A DNA stretch of 45,612 bases from JAJISG01 sp964347345 (GCA_964347345.1 CAYFYB010000013.1:1-45612), one strand, 5' to 3'. Counted from the first letter of the stretch, positions 25,283 to 34,590 are shown. Numbers and translations are program-made. The notes: a model not told the origin generated them from the letters alone.

Positions 25283-28144
25283 TTGGAGCTCAACCTGGCG
25301 ACCGTATCCTTCATCCTAGCGGGCATTGTCTTCCTGACCATCCTCTTGGCCGGCCTGAGGAAGAGGATTCTTGTTCGGATAGGCTTCAGGAACGTCATCA
25401 GGCGGAAGACCCAGGTGGCCCTGGCCATCGCGGGTCTCACGGTGGCCACTTCCATCATATCGGGTGCCCTCGTCATCGACGACAGTTTCGATTCCACCGT
25501 GGTGGCCATCGTCCTGCGGGGAACGGACCACGTCGACGAGATCCTCTACCTGTCGGACGAGTACGGACGGCGGACCACCTTCGAGCTCTCCGTATACCAG
25601 GATTTGAGGGACAAGCTCCCCACCATGGAGAGCGTGGATGGTCTGGCGCCTAGGATTCACCTCGCGGCGTCGGCCAAGGACAACAGGACGGGACTGGTCC
25701 AGCCATCGTCTACCCTCATAGCCTTCGACCCCGCCCAGGACCTGGGCTCCTTCTACCTGGTGGACGGGACGGCGGTGGACGGCAGCGATCTGGGCGACGA
25801 CGAGGTCTACGTGAACGAGGCCCTGGCCAGTGAGCTGGAGGCTCAGAGAGGGGATGAGCTCCAGGTCTTCGTCAACGGCGAGGTTCTGTACGTCCAGATC
25901 AGGGACGTGGTGCAGGACAAGGGGAGAGGCGGGTGGCTCACAGGGGAGAACATCTTCGTCCGGCTGCCAGTCCTCCAGAGCTCCCTCGGCCTGGAGGGCA
26001 GTATAAACCTCATCCTGATCTCCAACGTCGGGGGTGTGGAGGACGGCCACGAGGCGACGGATGACGCCCTGGCGAACCTCCAGGCGGCCCTGCCCCCCGG
26101 CCACCCATACACCATCCACGCCATTAAGCGGGAGAACATCGACACCTTCAACAAGCTCATGGACCAGCTAAGCCAGCTCTTCACCCTGATGAGCGCCTTC
26201 ACCGTCATCGCTGGCATCCTGCTGATCATGAACATCTTCTCCATGGTGGCGGAGGAGAGGAAGACGGAGATGGGAATGGCCAGGGCCCTCGGCATGAGGC
26301 GAAGCCACCTGGTCCAGGCCTTCATCTTCGAGGGATTCCTCTACGCCCTGGCCTCCTCCGTCCTGGGCGCCTTCGCTGGCCTCGGCGTGGCCACGGTCAT
26401 CATGGAGGCCTTCCGGCAGATCTTCACCTTCTTCGCCCGGGACCTCCGGATTGGGTACGAGCTGGGGAGCCTGATGACGGCCTTCTCCCTGGGACTGCTG
26501 CTGACCTTCGTCACCATCACCCTCGCCTCGTGGAGGATCAGCAAGCTCAACATCGTGCGGGCCATCAGGGACCTTCCGGAACCCCCCGCAAAGAGGGCCA
26601 GCGTGCTGGAGATCCTGGCAGGGGCCATCCTCGTCGGAGGCGGGGCCTTCGGGCTGTACTACAGCCTGGTGGAGAGGAGTGAGATGCTCTACATCGTCGG
26701 GGCGCCCCTGGTAGTCCTTGGGCTGGCCCAGCTAAGCGTCCGTCGATTCGGCCCGCGGGTGCCGCTTACATTGGCCGGCGTCTTCGCCATCGCCTGGGTC
26801 CTGAGCCCCTATCGGCTGATCGGCGAGGTGGAGCCTAGCATTGAGAACTTCATCATTGCCGGCGTCCTCCTGGTGGCGGGGGGCGTCCTGATCGTCATGG
26901 CCAACAGCGAAACCCTCCTCAAACTCGGACCTCGCCTCACGAGGGAGGGGAAGAACCTGCCCGTGGTGAAGGCCGCCATCGCCTACCCCATGGCCAAGAG
27001 GTTCCGCACGGGCGTCATCCTGGCCATGTTCGCCCTGATCATGTTCACCATCACCGTCATGAGCATGGTGATGTCCCTGACGAGCTCCACCGTCGATGTC
27101 TTCGCCAGGATGGAGTCCGGAGGTTACGATGTCATAGGTTACGCCAACCCCTTCGCTGAATTGGACGACCTCGACCAGAGGCTGACGCAGTCGGGCCTCG
27201 GAGCGAGAATCGACTTCCACGACGACCTGCTTCTGTCCCGGGGGTTGGTCGACGGTCCAGGGATCGACTCCGTCTCCTACCCGTTGGTGGGGATCTCGCA
27301 GGAGTTCGCCAATCGCAATAACTTCACCTTCCACATGCTGGCCGACGGTTACGAGACCGATAGGTCCGCTTGGAACGCCCTCATGACGGATCCCAGCCTT
27401 GTCGTGGTGGACCGGAACGCGCAGCCGGTGGACTTCGGCCCCACCTTCGACTTCCGGGTGGACGTGGAGGACCTTCTCTCCCTGACCAATGCCCGCGGGG
27501 AGGTGATGGAGGTCACCGTGATCGGCATCCTTGATGCCAGGTTCGTATCCGGCGTCTTCATGGCGGGGGACAGTCTGGAGCAATTCACCGGGGTGAGCCA
27601 GCCCACCCTGTTCTACTTTGGGGCGGCCGAGGGCGAGGACGCGGCCGCCGTGAGCAGATCGCTGGAGCGGGAGTTTGTGGACCACGGCCTGCAAACTTTC
27701 GTCATCATTGATGAGGTGAAGGAGAGCCTGGAGGTCACCCTGAACGTCATGCAGCTCATCCAGGCCTTCCTCGCCCTGGGCCTTGCAGTGGGCATCTCCG
27801 GTCTGGGGGTCCTGGCAGTTCGAAACGTGGTCGAGAGGAAGGCCATGATAGGCACCCTGAGGGCCCTGGGTTTCCGCAAGGAGATGGTGCTGAAGGCCTT
27901 CCTCATAGAGCTCTCCTTCGTTGCTGTCTTGGGGATCCTGCTGGGACTGGTCCTGGGTATCGCCCTCTCCTACAACCTCTACAGCAGCATGGACCTCTTC
28001 CGAGACGCCGAATTCATCATCCCCTGGCCCAACCTTCTCTTCATCCTCGTATTCTCCTTCGTGGCCAGCGTCCTGGCGACCCTGTCACCCTCTCTGAGAG
28101 CGTCGAAGATGCCGCCGGCGGAGGCACTTAGACAGGTGCTCTGA
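25283..28144 (+). CDS. FtsX/MacB-family ABC permease, two-domain
   Basis: 953-residue membrane protein with two FtsX-like modules. Module 1: helix near 10-30, an outer domain of about 220 residues, then three helices containing MGMARALGMRRSHLVQAF. Four to five extra helices follow, then module 2 with a second outer domain (about 600-810) and a final helix trio with MIGTLRALGFRKEMVLKAF and the usual ending MPPAEALRQ. This ten-helix arrangement is typical of large ABC3 permeases. Two TTG codons compete: 25277 touches the ATPase stop, but GGAGG at 25271-25275 is seven bases from TTG 25283, which is preferred. Partner of the ATPase at 24291. Confidence 0.9.
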   Translation: MELNLATVSFILAGIVFLTILLAGLRKRILVRIGFRNVIRRKTQVALAIAGLTVATSIISGALVIDDSFDSTVVAIVLRGTDHVDEILYLSDEYGRRTTFELSVYQDLRDKLPTMESVDGLAPRIHLAASAKDNRTGLVQPSSTLIAFDPAQDLGSFYLVDGTAVDGSDLGDDEVYVNEALASELEAQRGDELQVFVNGEVLYVQIRDVVQDKGRGGWLTGENIFVRLPVLQSSLGLEGSINLILISNVGGVEDGHEATDDALANLQAALPPGHPYTIHAIKRENIDTFNKLMDQLSQLFTLMSAFTVIAGILLIMNIFSMVAEERKTEMGMARALGMRRSHLVQAFIFEGFLYALASSVLGAFAGLGVATVIMEAFRQIFTFFARDLRIGYELGSLMTAFSLGLLLTFVTITLASWRISKLNIVRAIRDLPEPPAKRASVLEILAGAILVGGGAFGLYYSLVERSEMLYIVGAPLVVLGLAQLSVRRFGPRVPLTLAGVFAIAWVLSPYRLIGEVEPSIENFIIAGVLLVAGGVLIVMANSETLLKLGPRLTREGKNLPVVKAAIAYPMAKRFRTGVILAMFALIMFTITVMSMVMSLTSSTVDVFARMESGGYDVIGYANPFAELDDLDQRLTQSGLGARIDFHDDLLLSRGLVDGPGIDSVSYPLVGISQEFANRNNFTFHMLADGYETDRSAWNALMTDPSLVVVDRNAQPVDFGPTFDFRVDVEDLLSLTNARGEVMEVTVIGILDARFVSGVFMAGDSLEQFTGVSQPTLFYFGAAEGEDAAAVSRSLEREFVDHGLQTFVIIDEVKESLEVTLNVMQLIQAFLALGLAVGISGLGVLAVRNVVERKAMIGTLRALGFRKEMVLKAFLIELSFVAVLGILLGLVLGIALSYNLYSSMDLFRDAEFIIPWPNLLFILVFSFVASVLATLSPSLRASKMPPAEALRQVL

Positions 28145-28204
28145 GCCCCCCCACACGGGACCTAGGGAATCGGCGGAACGGCAGGGTGAGGGGTTCCCGA
28201 GGTC

Positions 28205-28219
28205 GATTATCTGATAATC
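28205..28219. repeat. Perfect palindrome upstream of the secreted Ig-like gene
   Basis: GATTATC-T-GATAATC, a perfect seven-base inverted repeat around one base, overlapped by CTGAT-A-ATCAG (28211-28221). It lies about 30 bases upstream of the TATA-like CTTTAAGG at 28243-28250, a position suited to an operator. Confidence 0.5.
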
Positions 28220-28287
28220 AGCCCTGATAGTGGCATCGGTCCCTTTAAGGTGTTTCCAGCGGCAGAAGGGAGATTCTAGGTGGGACT

Positions 28288-29202
28288 TTGGCCCGAGGCA
28301 TGCTCCCCTTGGCCGTCATTGCCCTGGCCATACCGGTCAGTTTGGCCTTGCTGGCGGTTCCAGCCGCGGCAGCCGGGCCGACGGTTACCGTAACGAGTCC
28401 TGAGCAAGGGATCGTCGTGGAAGGGAACGTCCTCTTCCAGGGCACGGCGGAGGACCCTGATGGCGACCTAAGCTCCGTCGCCATATCGATCGAGGGATTC
28501 AATCCTGAGATCAAGGTGAACCTTCCCGGCGCAAAGGGTAACGCCACCTGGGAGAAACTGTGGAACAGCCTGGGTGCTCCAGACGGGCTGCGCAAGGTGA
28601 GCATCGTTGCCAAAGACAAGGCTGGTCAGACCTCAGAGCCCGTGAACTTCACTCTTCTGGTGGACAACTTCAAGGAGCCACAGGTAGACGCGTCCCGCCT
28701 ATTCTTCGACGAAGCGGGTGACGGCGGCTTCACGCCGTGGAATGATCTAGAGGCCGTTCCCACCACCCGGGTGGGTGTAGAGATCACGTTCAGTGAGGAG
28801 ATGGACGGTGCGGCCGTGGAGGCCGCCCTGAGTTTCACAGGTGGGACCGTTACATGGGAGCTCACCCCGAAAGAGTCGACCAAGGTCTTCTGGTTGAATA
28901 TCTCCCAACTCGAGGTCAGTACGACGTACAATCTCACCGTAGGAACTCAGGCCACCGACATGGCTGGCAACCCGCTGCGGGCGTCTCACCAGATTAGCTT
29001 CCACACCGTGGCAGAGGCGACGCCTGGAACGCCTGAGCAGGCTGGATTCCAGCTCCCCTTCGACCCGCTGTGGCTCTGGATAGGTGGGGCTGCAGGAGGG
29101 GGAGCTATCGCCGGGGTCGTCAGCTGGAAGAAGGGTTGGCTTTCCCGTCTATACAATTACATCAGACAGCTGCCCTCGCTCTTCCGCGGAGAGGAAGGCT
29201 GA
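28288..29202 (+). CDS. Secreted Ig-like (Big_5) surface protein, C-terminally anchored
   Basis: 304 residues. A signal peptide ends in AVPAAAAG, then a first Ig-like domain (PEQGIVVEGNVLFQGTAEDPDGD region), and a second, Big_5-like domain with VGVEITFSEEMDGAAVEAAL and NLTVGTQATDMAGN. Near the end PLWLWIGGAAGGGAIAGVVS is a membrane helix followed by a basic tail, so the domains face outward. TTG 28288, three bases after AGGTGGG, is used; ATG 28300 gives a shorter signal peptide and is equally possible. It is downstream of the FtsX-like permease and is a candidate client or partner of it. Confidence 0.8.
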   Translation: MARGMLPLAVIALAIPVSLALLAVPAAAAGPTVTVTSPEQGIVVEGNVLFQGTAEDPDGDLSSVAISIEGFNPEIKVNLPGAKGNATWEKLWNSLGAPDGLRKVSIVAKDKAGQTSEPVNFTLLVDNFKEPQVDASRLFFDEAGDGGFTPWNDLEAVPTTRVGVEITFSEEMDGAAVEAALSFTGGTVTWELTPKESTKVFWLNISQLEVSTTYNLTVGTQATDMAGNPLRASHQISFHTVAEATPGTPEQAGFQLPFDPLWLWIGGAAGGGAIAGVVSWKKGWLSRLYNYIRQLPSLFRGEEG

Positions 29203-29300
29203 CCGTTCCGCATCCGCCCACCGAACTCTCAGGACCGAGCTTGGACATAGCCCATCACGGAGAGCAATGATTCTCGCAGCCCATACAGACGTGCCAAGCA

Positions 29301-29310
29301 TCAAATAATA
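29301..29310 (+). promoter_or_regulatory. TATA box of the tandem membrane-protein genes
   Basis: TCAAATAATA centred 25 bases before ATG 29331, with no Shine-Dalgarno between: leaderless promoter. Confidence 0.5.
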
Positions 29311-29330
29311 CCAAAAAGAACCAGTGGAAG

Positions 29331-30317
29331 ATGCGCTTCCGGTTCCCCCCGGCCCTGGCCCTCATCCTCCTGTCTCCCGCCATTGGTGAGCTGCTCTCCG
29401 GCTCCTCCCCGCCTGTGGAGTTCCTCAACCCCATCGTCCTCGGCATGCTGGTGGCCCTCTACGGTGGCGGTGCACTGCTCGTACGAGAGCTCAACCTGAG
29501 ATGGGGGAAGGGGAAGGCATCCCTCCTGGTCCTGGGCGCGGCTTACGGCATCATCGAGGAGGCCTTGATGGTCAAGAGCTTCTTCAACCCCGCTTGGCCG
29601 GATCTGGGCGTTCTCGGGGAATACGGTCGCTGGCTGGGCGTAAACTGGGTGTGGGCCTTCTTCCTCACCCTCTACCATGCCGTCTTCAGCATCACCATCC
29701 CCATACTCCTGGTGGAGCTGGCATACCCGGACCAGAGGCGATCGCCGTGGGTCGGTCGGAAGGGACTCCTGACCGCCGGAATCGCCTTCGTCGGAATCGT
29801 CCTCGTTGGTCTGGTCTTCTTCCCGTACACTCCCGGTCCGGTGGAGTATCTCTTCTTCCTGCTCGTCGTCCTTGCACTTCTCTGGGTCGCCCGCCGCCTG
29901 CCAGCGGACTTCGCCTCCGGTGGCGGGAGGCCCATGAGGCGTCCCCTCTTCCTGTGGGCCTACGGGCTGGCGGGCGCCACCCTCCTTTTCCTTGGAATGT
30001 TCCTGGGAGCCTTCATCCTCCCGCATCCAGCTCTGGTCATCGTCGTGGGGAGTGCCGTCCTCCTCCTCTACGCAGACAGGCTCCGGCGCTATGCTTGGAC
30101 GCAGGCGGAGGACACCCACAAGCTAGCCCTCGTGGCCGGCGGCCTCTCCTTCCTGGTTCTCCTAGCCTTCCTCCAGGAGATGGATGCCTCAAGGCCCGAC
30201 AACCCTCTGGGGATGTCTGTGGTGGGCGCCACCTTCGGCCTGATCCTCCTGTGGTTGTGGCGTCGAGTTGCCCTCCGCGAGAGGGCCCTGAAGCTGGCTG
30301 AACCCCTAGGCGCCTAG
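29331..30317 (+). CDS. Polytopic membrane protein, unknown function (paralog A)
   Basis: 328 residues with nine or ten predicted helices. I do not recognise a characterised family. Distinctive block at about 72-130: YGIIEEALMVKSFFNPAWPD, then GVNWVWAFFLTLYHAVFSI. The EE pair next to a membrane helix recalls CPBP-type membrane proteases, but the arginine and downstream histidine signature of that family is not evident, so I do not assign it. The next gene repeats this block in diverged form, so the two are tandem paralogs. Confidence 0.75.
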   Translation: MRFRFPPALALILLSPAIGELLSGSSPPVEFLNPIVLGMLVALYGGGALLVRELNLRWGKGKASLLVLGAAYGIIEEALMVKSFFNPAWPDLGVLGEYGRWLGVNWVWAFFLTLYHAVFSITIPILLVELAYPDQRRSPWVGRKGLLTAGIAFVGIVLVGLVFFPYTPGPVEYLFFLLVVLALLWVARRLPADFASGGGRPMRRPLFLWAYGLAGATLLFLGMFLGAFILPHPALVIVVGSAVLLLYADRLRRYAWTQAEDTHKLALVAGGLSFLVLLAFLQEMDASRPDNPLGMSVVGATFGLILLWLWRRVALRERALKLAEPLGA

Positions 30318-30384
30318 GTTCCCAGCAGGAGAAGTCTTTCCTACAGCTTTATGAGGGCTCAGTCCAGGAGCCTTCCTGCTGAGG

Positions 30385-31282
30385 ATGATGACCACCAGCA
30401 CTAAGCTGAAGCTCCTATGGTACCTCCTGCTCTCAGCCATCGGCGTCTTCCACGCCGAGGTCCTCAGCTGGAGCTCCCCCGATGTCCTCTACAACCCTTC
30501 CAAGTTCCTGCTCGTTACCCCCGTCTACGCCGTCCACTACATCCTCTTCGGCGACCTCATCATAAGGCACCGCCGGCAGAGCTTTGCCGTTGTCTACCTC
30601 CTCGGCTGCCTCACAGGCATGTACGAGACCATAATCACGAAGGTCTACTTCTCCCCGCCCTGGAACCCCACCGGGGTAGGCCCCTTGGGGATCGCCTGGT
30701 TGGAACTCCTCTGGATAGGCTTCACCTGGCACGCCTTCATGAGCTTCCTCATTCCCCTGCGCCTGACCTTCGGACTCATCGCGCCTGGGGCCTCAGATTC
30801 TCTGAGGTCAAGGACCCTTAGGGCTACTCTCCTGGTCGCCCCCGCCATCAGCGCGATCATCGGTTACGGCTTTGGCATGACGTTGGAGGTGATGCTACCA
30901 TCCGTCCTCGTATCATTCCTCGTGTTGGCCGTGCTGATCCTGGCATTCGTTCGAGGGGCCCGACGTTGGGGCTTCACAAGCCTGGACCAGGTGGCCCTGG
31001 GCCGAAGGGGACGGTGGACGGCTCTGGTCCTCTTCGCCGCCGTCTACGGGGGCTATGGCCTCCTCCTGAGGCCGGAGGCCTTCCCCGTGGGCCTCGCCCT
31101 GGTGCCCGTCATCCTTCTCTACGCGGGCCTGATCTACCTGGCCTTCAGGGCGCTCNNNNNNNNNNNNNNNNNNNNNNNNNNNNNNNNNNNNNNNNNNNNN
31201 NNNNNNNNNNNNNNNNNNNNNNNNNNNNNNNNNNNNNNNNNNNNNNNNNNNNNNNGAGGTGGGACTGGCGGAGGGCCTCTAG
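30385..31282 (+). CDS. Polytopic membrane protein, unknown function (paralog B, interrupted by gap)
   Basis: 257 residues are visible before the gap, with about eight helices. The block YETIITKVYFSPPWNP, GVGPLGIAWLELLWIGFTWHAFMS matches the EEALMVKSFFNPAWPD / HAVFS block of the upstream gene, at the same relative place. After the gap one frame reads EVGLAEGL and stops at TAG 31280-31282, a likely C-terminus; the reading frame across the gap cannot be checked. The stop overlaps the stop of the convergent gene at 31279. The gap length, and hence the true size, is unknown. Confidence 0.65.
31156..31255. other. Assembly gap (100 N)
   Basis: Exactly 100 N inside the end of the second membrane-protein gene; true length unknown. 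Confidence 0.98.
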
Positions 31283-31755
31283 GCGCCCGTCGTTCTTCGA
31301 GCGTACAGGATCTTGTTGTGGGCGTCGTTGGCCTTCACGTAGGCTATAATCAGGAGGATTCCAGAAATCACGCCACCGAGAATTAGGGAGAGGATGCCTA
31401 TGACGAGGGCCGGCGTTAGGGCCTCCTCAACTCTGCCCTCGGAGAGCCTTTTGTAAATCAGGAAGTATGTCAGCAGAAGGAAGATGACTGGTATGAAGCC
31501 GAAGCCTGTGAAGATGAGGAGGGGAAGGAGGGCGAAAACCGCGAGCTGTTGCTGAGCCTGGTATGTGGTTATATCCGAAGAGACTGGGGCCGCTCCAAAG
31601 GTCGGCAGTGCTATGAAGATAGCTGCCAAGAGGAAGAGCATGACTATGATCCCGATGACCAGAAAGATGGCTTGAAATATCATCGCGACCAGGGTGAGGG
31701 TCTTGGCGGTGTCCAGGTCGGACCTGGCCTCCGGCGGAATCGGTTCCGGAATCAT
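31279..31755 (-). CDS. Small four-helix membrane protein
   Basis: 158 residues with four predicted helices and no recognised family. The N-terminus (MIPEPIPPEARSDLDTAKTL) is hydrophilic; a charged LIYKRLSEGRVEEAL loop follows helix 3. ATG 31755 lies 25 bases from the TATA element at 31775-31784, so it is read as a leaderless gene. It resembles the small membrane protein at 34650 only in general plan. Confidence 0.7.
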   Translation of the reverse strand: MIPEPIPPEARSDLDTAKTLTLVAMIFQAIFLVIGIIVMLFLLAAIFIALPTFGAAPVSSDITTYQAQQQLAVFALLPLLIFTGFGFIPVIFLLLTYFLIYKRLSEGRVEEALTPALVIGILSLILGGVISGILLIIAYVKANDAHNKILYARRTTGA

Positions 31756-31774
31756 GCGCAGGAGAAGCGACTCT

Positions 31775-31784
31775 GATATTATAG
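31775..31784 (-). promoter_or_regulatory. TATA box of the small membrane protein
   Basis: GATATTATAG (minus CTATAATATC) centred 25 bases upstream of ATG 31755. Confidence 0.55.
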
Positions 31785-31824
31785 TGTCGATGGTCTTCCA
31801 CGGTACTTCCGAGGTATCAGCAAA

Positions 31825-32628
31825 TCAATCGATGAATCCCCTTCTGTGCCTGGTCAATTCCTCTATGGTCGAGGCATCCCATCGATTGACGAAGAACTTG
31901 AGCCCCTCGTCCTTCTCCCGCCTTAGGGGCCTGGTCGAGGCCCCCTCGAAATGCGTCCCGATGGCTCTTGAACACAGGGCAAGCTCGAAACCCGCTTGAA
32001 GGGCCCGGAGACAGTAGTCCACATCCTCCAGATAGATCCTGTACTCCTCGTCGAACAGGCCTATCTCGTCCAGGCAGGTCCTTGTGATAAGGAAGCATGC
32101 TCCCGTGATGAAGTCCAGACGGATTCTCGATGATAGATGCCGGTAATGAGTGAACATGTAGGGGTGGCGGCCCCAGGACCTCCGCAGAGACTCCCTCAGA
32201 GCCCAGAAAGGTGCCCAAGCCTTGGCAGCCTCCACTATGAACTCCGTGGGTGTCAGGGAGATCTTGCCTCCGGCATGTTGAATCATCCCGTTGGGGTAGT
32301 ATAGGAGAGCCCCCACGATGCCCACTTCTCGATGGCGCTCCGCGGTTTCCAGCATCCTCTGGAGCCACCCCGTTTCCATGAGGCAGTCGTCGTTTAACAG
32401 GACCCAGAGGGAGGCGTCAGGAGTCTCGTGTATGCCGCGATTGATGCTCTTGGAGAAGGAGAAGTCGGGGCCGGTGGAGACGACGGGATGAACCTCGGTG
32501 TTGAGCCCGCCCGTGGTTCTTTGGGCGGTCTCAACGCATCTGGGACCGAACCCCTCCTCCATCGAGGAAGTGGGGATGATGATGGCAACTCTCAAACGCT
32601 CACCCCTTGTGGCGGGTCCCTTTGCCAC
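31825..32628 (-). CDS. GT2 family glycosyltransferase (rhamnosyltransferase-like)
   Basis: 267-residue cytoplasmic glycosyltransferase with a GT-A fold: VAIIIPTSS at the start, the metal-binding LLNDDC near residue 79, acceptor-side TGACFLITR, and FDEEYRIYLEDVDYCLRALQAGF with the catalytic-loop ED. This order matches WbbL-like rhamnosyltransferases that build surface polysaccharides or N-glycans. Start uncertain: GTG 32628, or TTG 32595 four bases after GGGGTGA, which removes eleven residues. Third gene of a glycosyltransferase run. Confidence 0.87.
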   Translation of the reverse strand: MAKGPATRGERLRVAIIIPTSSMEEGFGPRCVETAQRTTGGLNTEVHPVVSTGPDFSFSKSINRGIHETPDASLWVLLNDDCLMETGWLQRMLETAERHREVGIVGALLYYPNGMIQHAGGKISLTPTEFIVEAAKAWAPFWALRESLRRSWGRHPYMFTHYRHLSSRIRLDFITGACFLITRTCLDEIGLFDEEYRIYLEDVDYCLRALQAGFELALCSRAIGTHFEGASTRPLRREKDEGLKFFVNRWDASTIEELTRHRRGFID

Positions 32629-32693
32629 TGCGATTCACGGTCGCTTTCAGCCTGTCGCTCCGGTCGACAGGGTCCATTGGAGCCTCTGCCCAT

Positions 32694-33713
32694 TCACCTC
32701 TCAAAGTCATCCATCATCTCCCGGTACACCCCGATCGTCTCCTCAGCGCACCGACCCCAGGTGAACCTCTCCGCGACCCCTCTCAGCTTCGTCGGACTCC
32801 ACTTCTCAGCCAGGGCGCTATCCAGCCCCTCCGCTATGCTCTCAGGGCTGTATGGATCCACGTATATCGCTGCCTCCCCCATGTGCTCCCTGTGGGGCGG
32901 TATGTCGCTGACGACGACGGGGGTGCCGCAGGCCAGGGCCTCGAGGGGAGGCAACCCGAAGCCTTCATCCAGGCTTGGGAATGCGAAGACTGAGGCGCGA
33001 TTGTACCAAGCTAGAAGCTCATCGTCCGACAGCCAACCAGGCTCTACCAGCTCCACGCCCAGTTTCCTCGCAGTCTCCTCCACCCTTCGCCGCTCATGTC
33101 TCCACTTGGTGCTGCCTATCCTCACGAGCCGTCCTGGGGGCTTCATCAGACCCACGGCCTCGACCAGCCTGGAGAGGTTCTTCCTGGGGTTGTTGTCGCC
33201 GACGAAGAGGATTGTCCTCTCCTCCCGCTCTAGGTCCAGGGGTTTAAACTTGTCAGCGTCCACCCCCTCCGGGATGACGTCAACCTCTTCTGGCTCCCGG
33301 CCGCACAGCCGAAGAACATCCTGGCGCACGTGTTCCGAGGGAACTATCACCCTGCCTGCGGAGAGAATGGCTTGCAGATTGACGATGTGGCCCAGGGCCT
33401 GGAGCACCCCCCGTTGGTAGAGATGGAGGAACTTGAAGGGGATCATGTCGTGGACTGTAAGGATGTCAGGTTCCGCTGGAGAGGAGCTGGGGTCCAGTGC
33501 GTGCAACAGTCCTTCCCATCGACGAAGGCCAGCCTTCTGGAGCCAGATGCTCAGGTAACCTCCCAAGGGTCTCCCAAAGATCGTCGTTTCCCGCCTCGCC
33601 AACTCCACAACCTCTATCTCGGCGTGAGGTGTGAGGGCTCGGACTAATTCCTTCGCGTACCTCTCCAACCCCGTTTGTGATGGATCCCTGCTCCAGGTGA
33701 GGACCACTCTCAT
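32694..33713 (-). CDS. GT4 family glycosyltransferase
   Basis: 339 residues with a GT-B fold. N-terminal domain: SQTGLERYAKELVRAL and TVHDMIPF; linker: VIPEGVDADKF; C-terminal nucleotide-sugar site: LFVGDNNPRKNLSRLV, FPSLDEGFGLPPLEALACG with the E-x7-E pair, and VVVSDIPPHRE. This is typical of retaining mannosyl- or glucosyl-transferases of surface glycan synthesis. ATG 33713 directly follows the stop of the GT2 gene upstream, so the two are translationally coupled. Confidence 0.92.
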   Translation of the reverse strand: MRVVLTWSRDPSQTGLERYAKELVRALTPHAEIEVVELARRETTIFGRPLGGYLSIWLQKAGLRRWEGLLHALDPSSSPAEPDILTVHDMIPFKFLHLYQRGVLQALGHIVNLQAILSAGRVIVPSEHVRQDVLRLCGREPEEVDVIPEGVDADKFKPLDLEREERTILFVGDNNPRKNLSRLVEAVGLMKPPGRLVRIGSTKWRHERRRVEETARKLGVELVEPGWLSDDELLAWYNRASVFAFPSLDEGFGLPPLEALACGTPVVVSDIPPHREHMGEAAIYVDPYSPESIAEGLDSALAEKWSPTKLRGVAERFTWGRCAEETIGVYREMMDDFER

Positions 33714-34490
33714 CTATATCCCCCCGTAGTAGAGCAGGATTGCCCGCAGGAGCGCAACGGTCCGGATGGGGAGTTCAAGGACGTGTACAGACGACCTCCT
33801 GATGGCGCCCCTGACCCTGTGGCGCAGCCGACGGTTCTTGAGGTACGCAATGGCCCCACCTACGCAGTACTGGTATCTCTTTCGAAGCGCCACGGGCCAC
33901 GTTATCTGGGAGTAGTCATGATACACCCCCGCCTCCGGGTCAAACCTCACCTTGAAACCCATCTCCTTGACCCTCAGGTTCAGGTCCCAGTCTTCACCGC
34001 CGTAGGACACCCAGGACGCTCCCCGCCCCCTTCTGTACCGGAAGGATTCGTCGTATACGTACCCGTATCTTTCTTCTACAGACCTGAAGACGTCCACCCT
34101 CCAGGCGGAGTTTCCCGTCAGCATCACCGTCTGGTCTTGGGGGATGGCGATGCACATCTCCTTCTCTAGGTCCGCCAGGTACCTCGCCCCGGAGTTTCTC
34201 ACCTCCACAGGGATGACAGGCCCTGCCACAATGTCCGCCCCCTGGAAATCGGTGATCTGTCGAATCCATTCCCGACTCGTGGGAATCTCGTCGGTATCTA
34301 TGAAGGCGAGCACGTCTACCTCGGTGCTCATCGCCGCGGAGATCATCAGGTTCCTGGCCTCGGCCACCGTTCTGCCTTCGACGATGTGCCTTTGCGGCCT
34401 CTCCACCTGCTCGTCCAGGTGGGAGAGCAGCCGGTGGAACTGGGGGTCCTCCCTCGACCTCGTGGCGATACCGATTACCACCTTATCCAT
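33714..34490 (-). CDS. GT2-like glycosyltransferase
   Basis: 258 residues. A GT-A fold is suggested by EARNLMISAA, the DTD metal-binding motif in LAFIDTDEIP near 70, VAGPVIPVE, and YGGEDWDLNLRVKEMGFKVRFDP with the acceptor-site ED. The C-terminus ends in a short hydrophobic stretch (TVALLRAILLYYGGI) that may hold it at the membrane. It is the first gene of the run; the nearest TATA-like element, CTATAAGG at 34591-34598, would give a leader of about 80 bases. Confidence 0.82.
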   Translation of the reverse strand: MDKVVIGIATRSREDPQFHRLLSHLDEQVERPQRHIVEGRTVAEARNLMISAAMSTEVDVLAFIDTDEIPTSREWIRQITDFQGADIVAGPVIPVEVRNSGARYLADLEKEMCIAIPQDQTVMLTGNSAWRVDVFRSVEERYGYVYDESFRYRRGRGASWVSYGGEDWDLNLRVKEMGFKVRFDPEAGVYHDYSQITWPVALRKRYQYCVGGAIAYLKNRRLRHRVRGAIRRSSVHVLELPIRTVALLRAILLYYGGI

Positions 34491-34590
34491 GGCCCGTCCC
34501 CTTCGTTCTGGAGAGGTCTGACAGCATGGTTGGCGCGCCCCATCCAGGCAGCGACGTCTTCACTGGTCCGCGAATAGTAACGTGTGGACT

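Noticed and set aside
26732..27694. 320-codon minus-strand open frame
   Set aside because: Antisense to the FtsX-like permease, which has helices and family motifs throughout.
29331..30317. CPBP-type membrane protease from the EE pair
   Set aside because: Only the Glu pair is present; the following Arg and the later conserved His/Asn signatures are not evident.
34473..34544. Leader peptide frame before the first glycosyltransferase
   Set aside because: A 23-codon frame overlaps the real start but has no ribosome site or family support.
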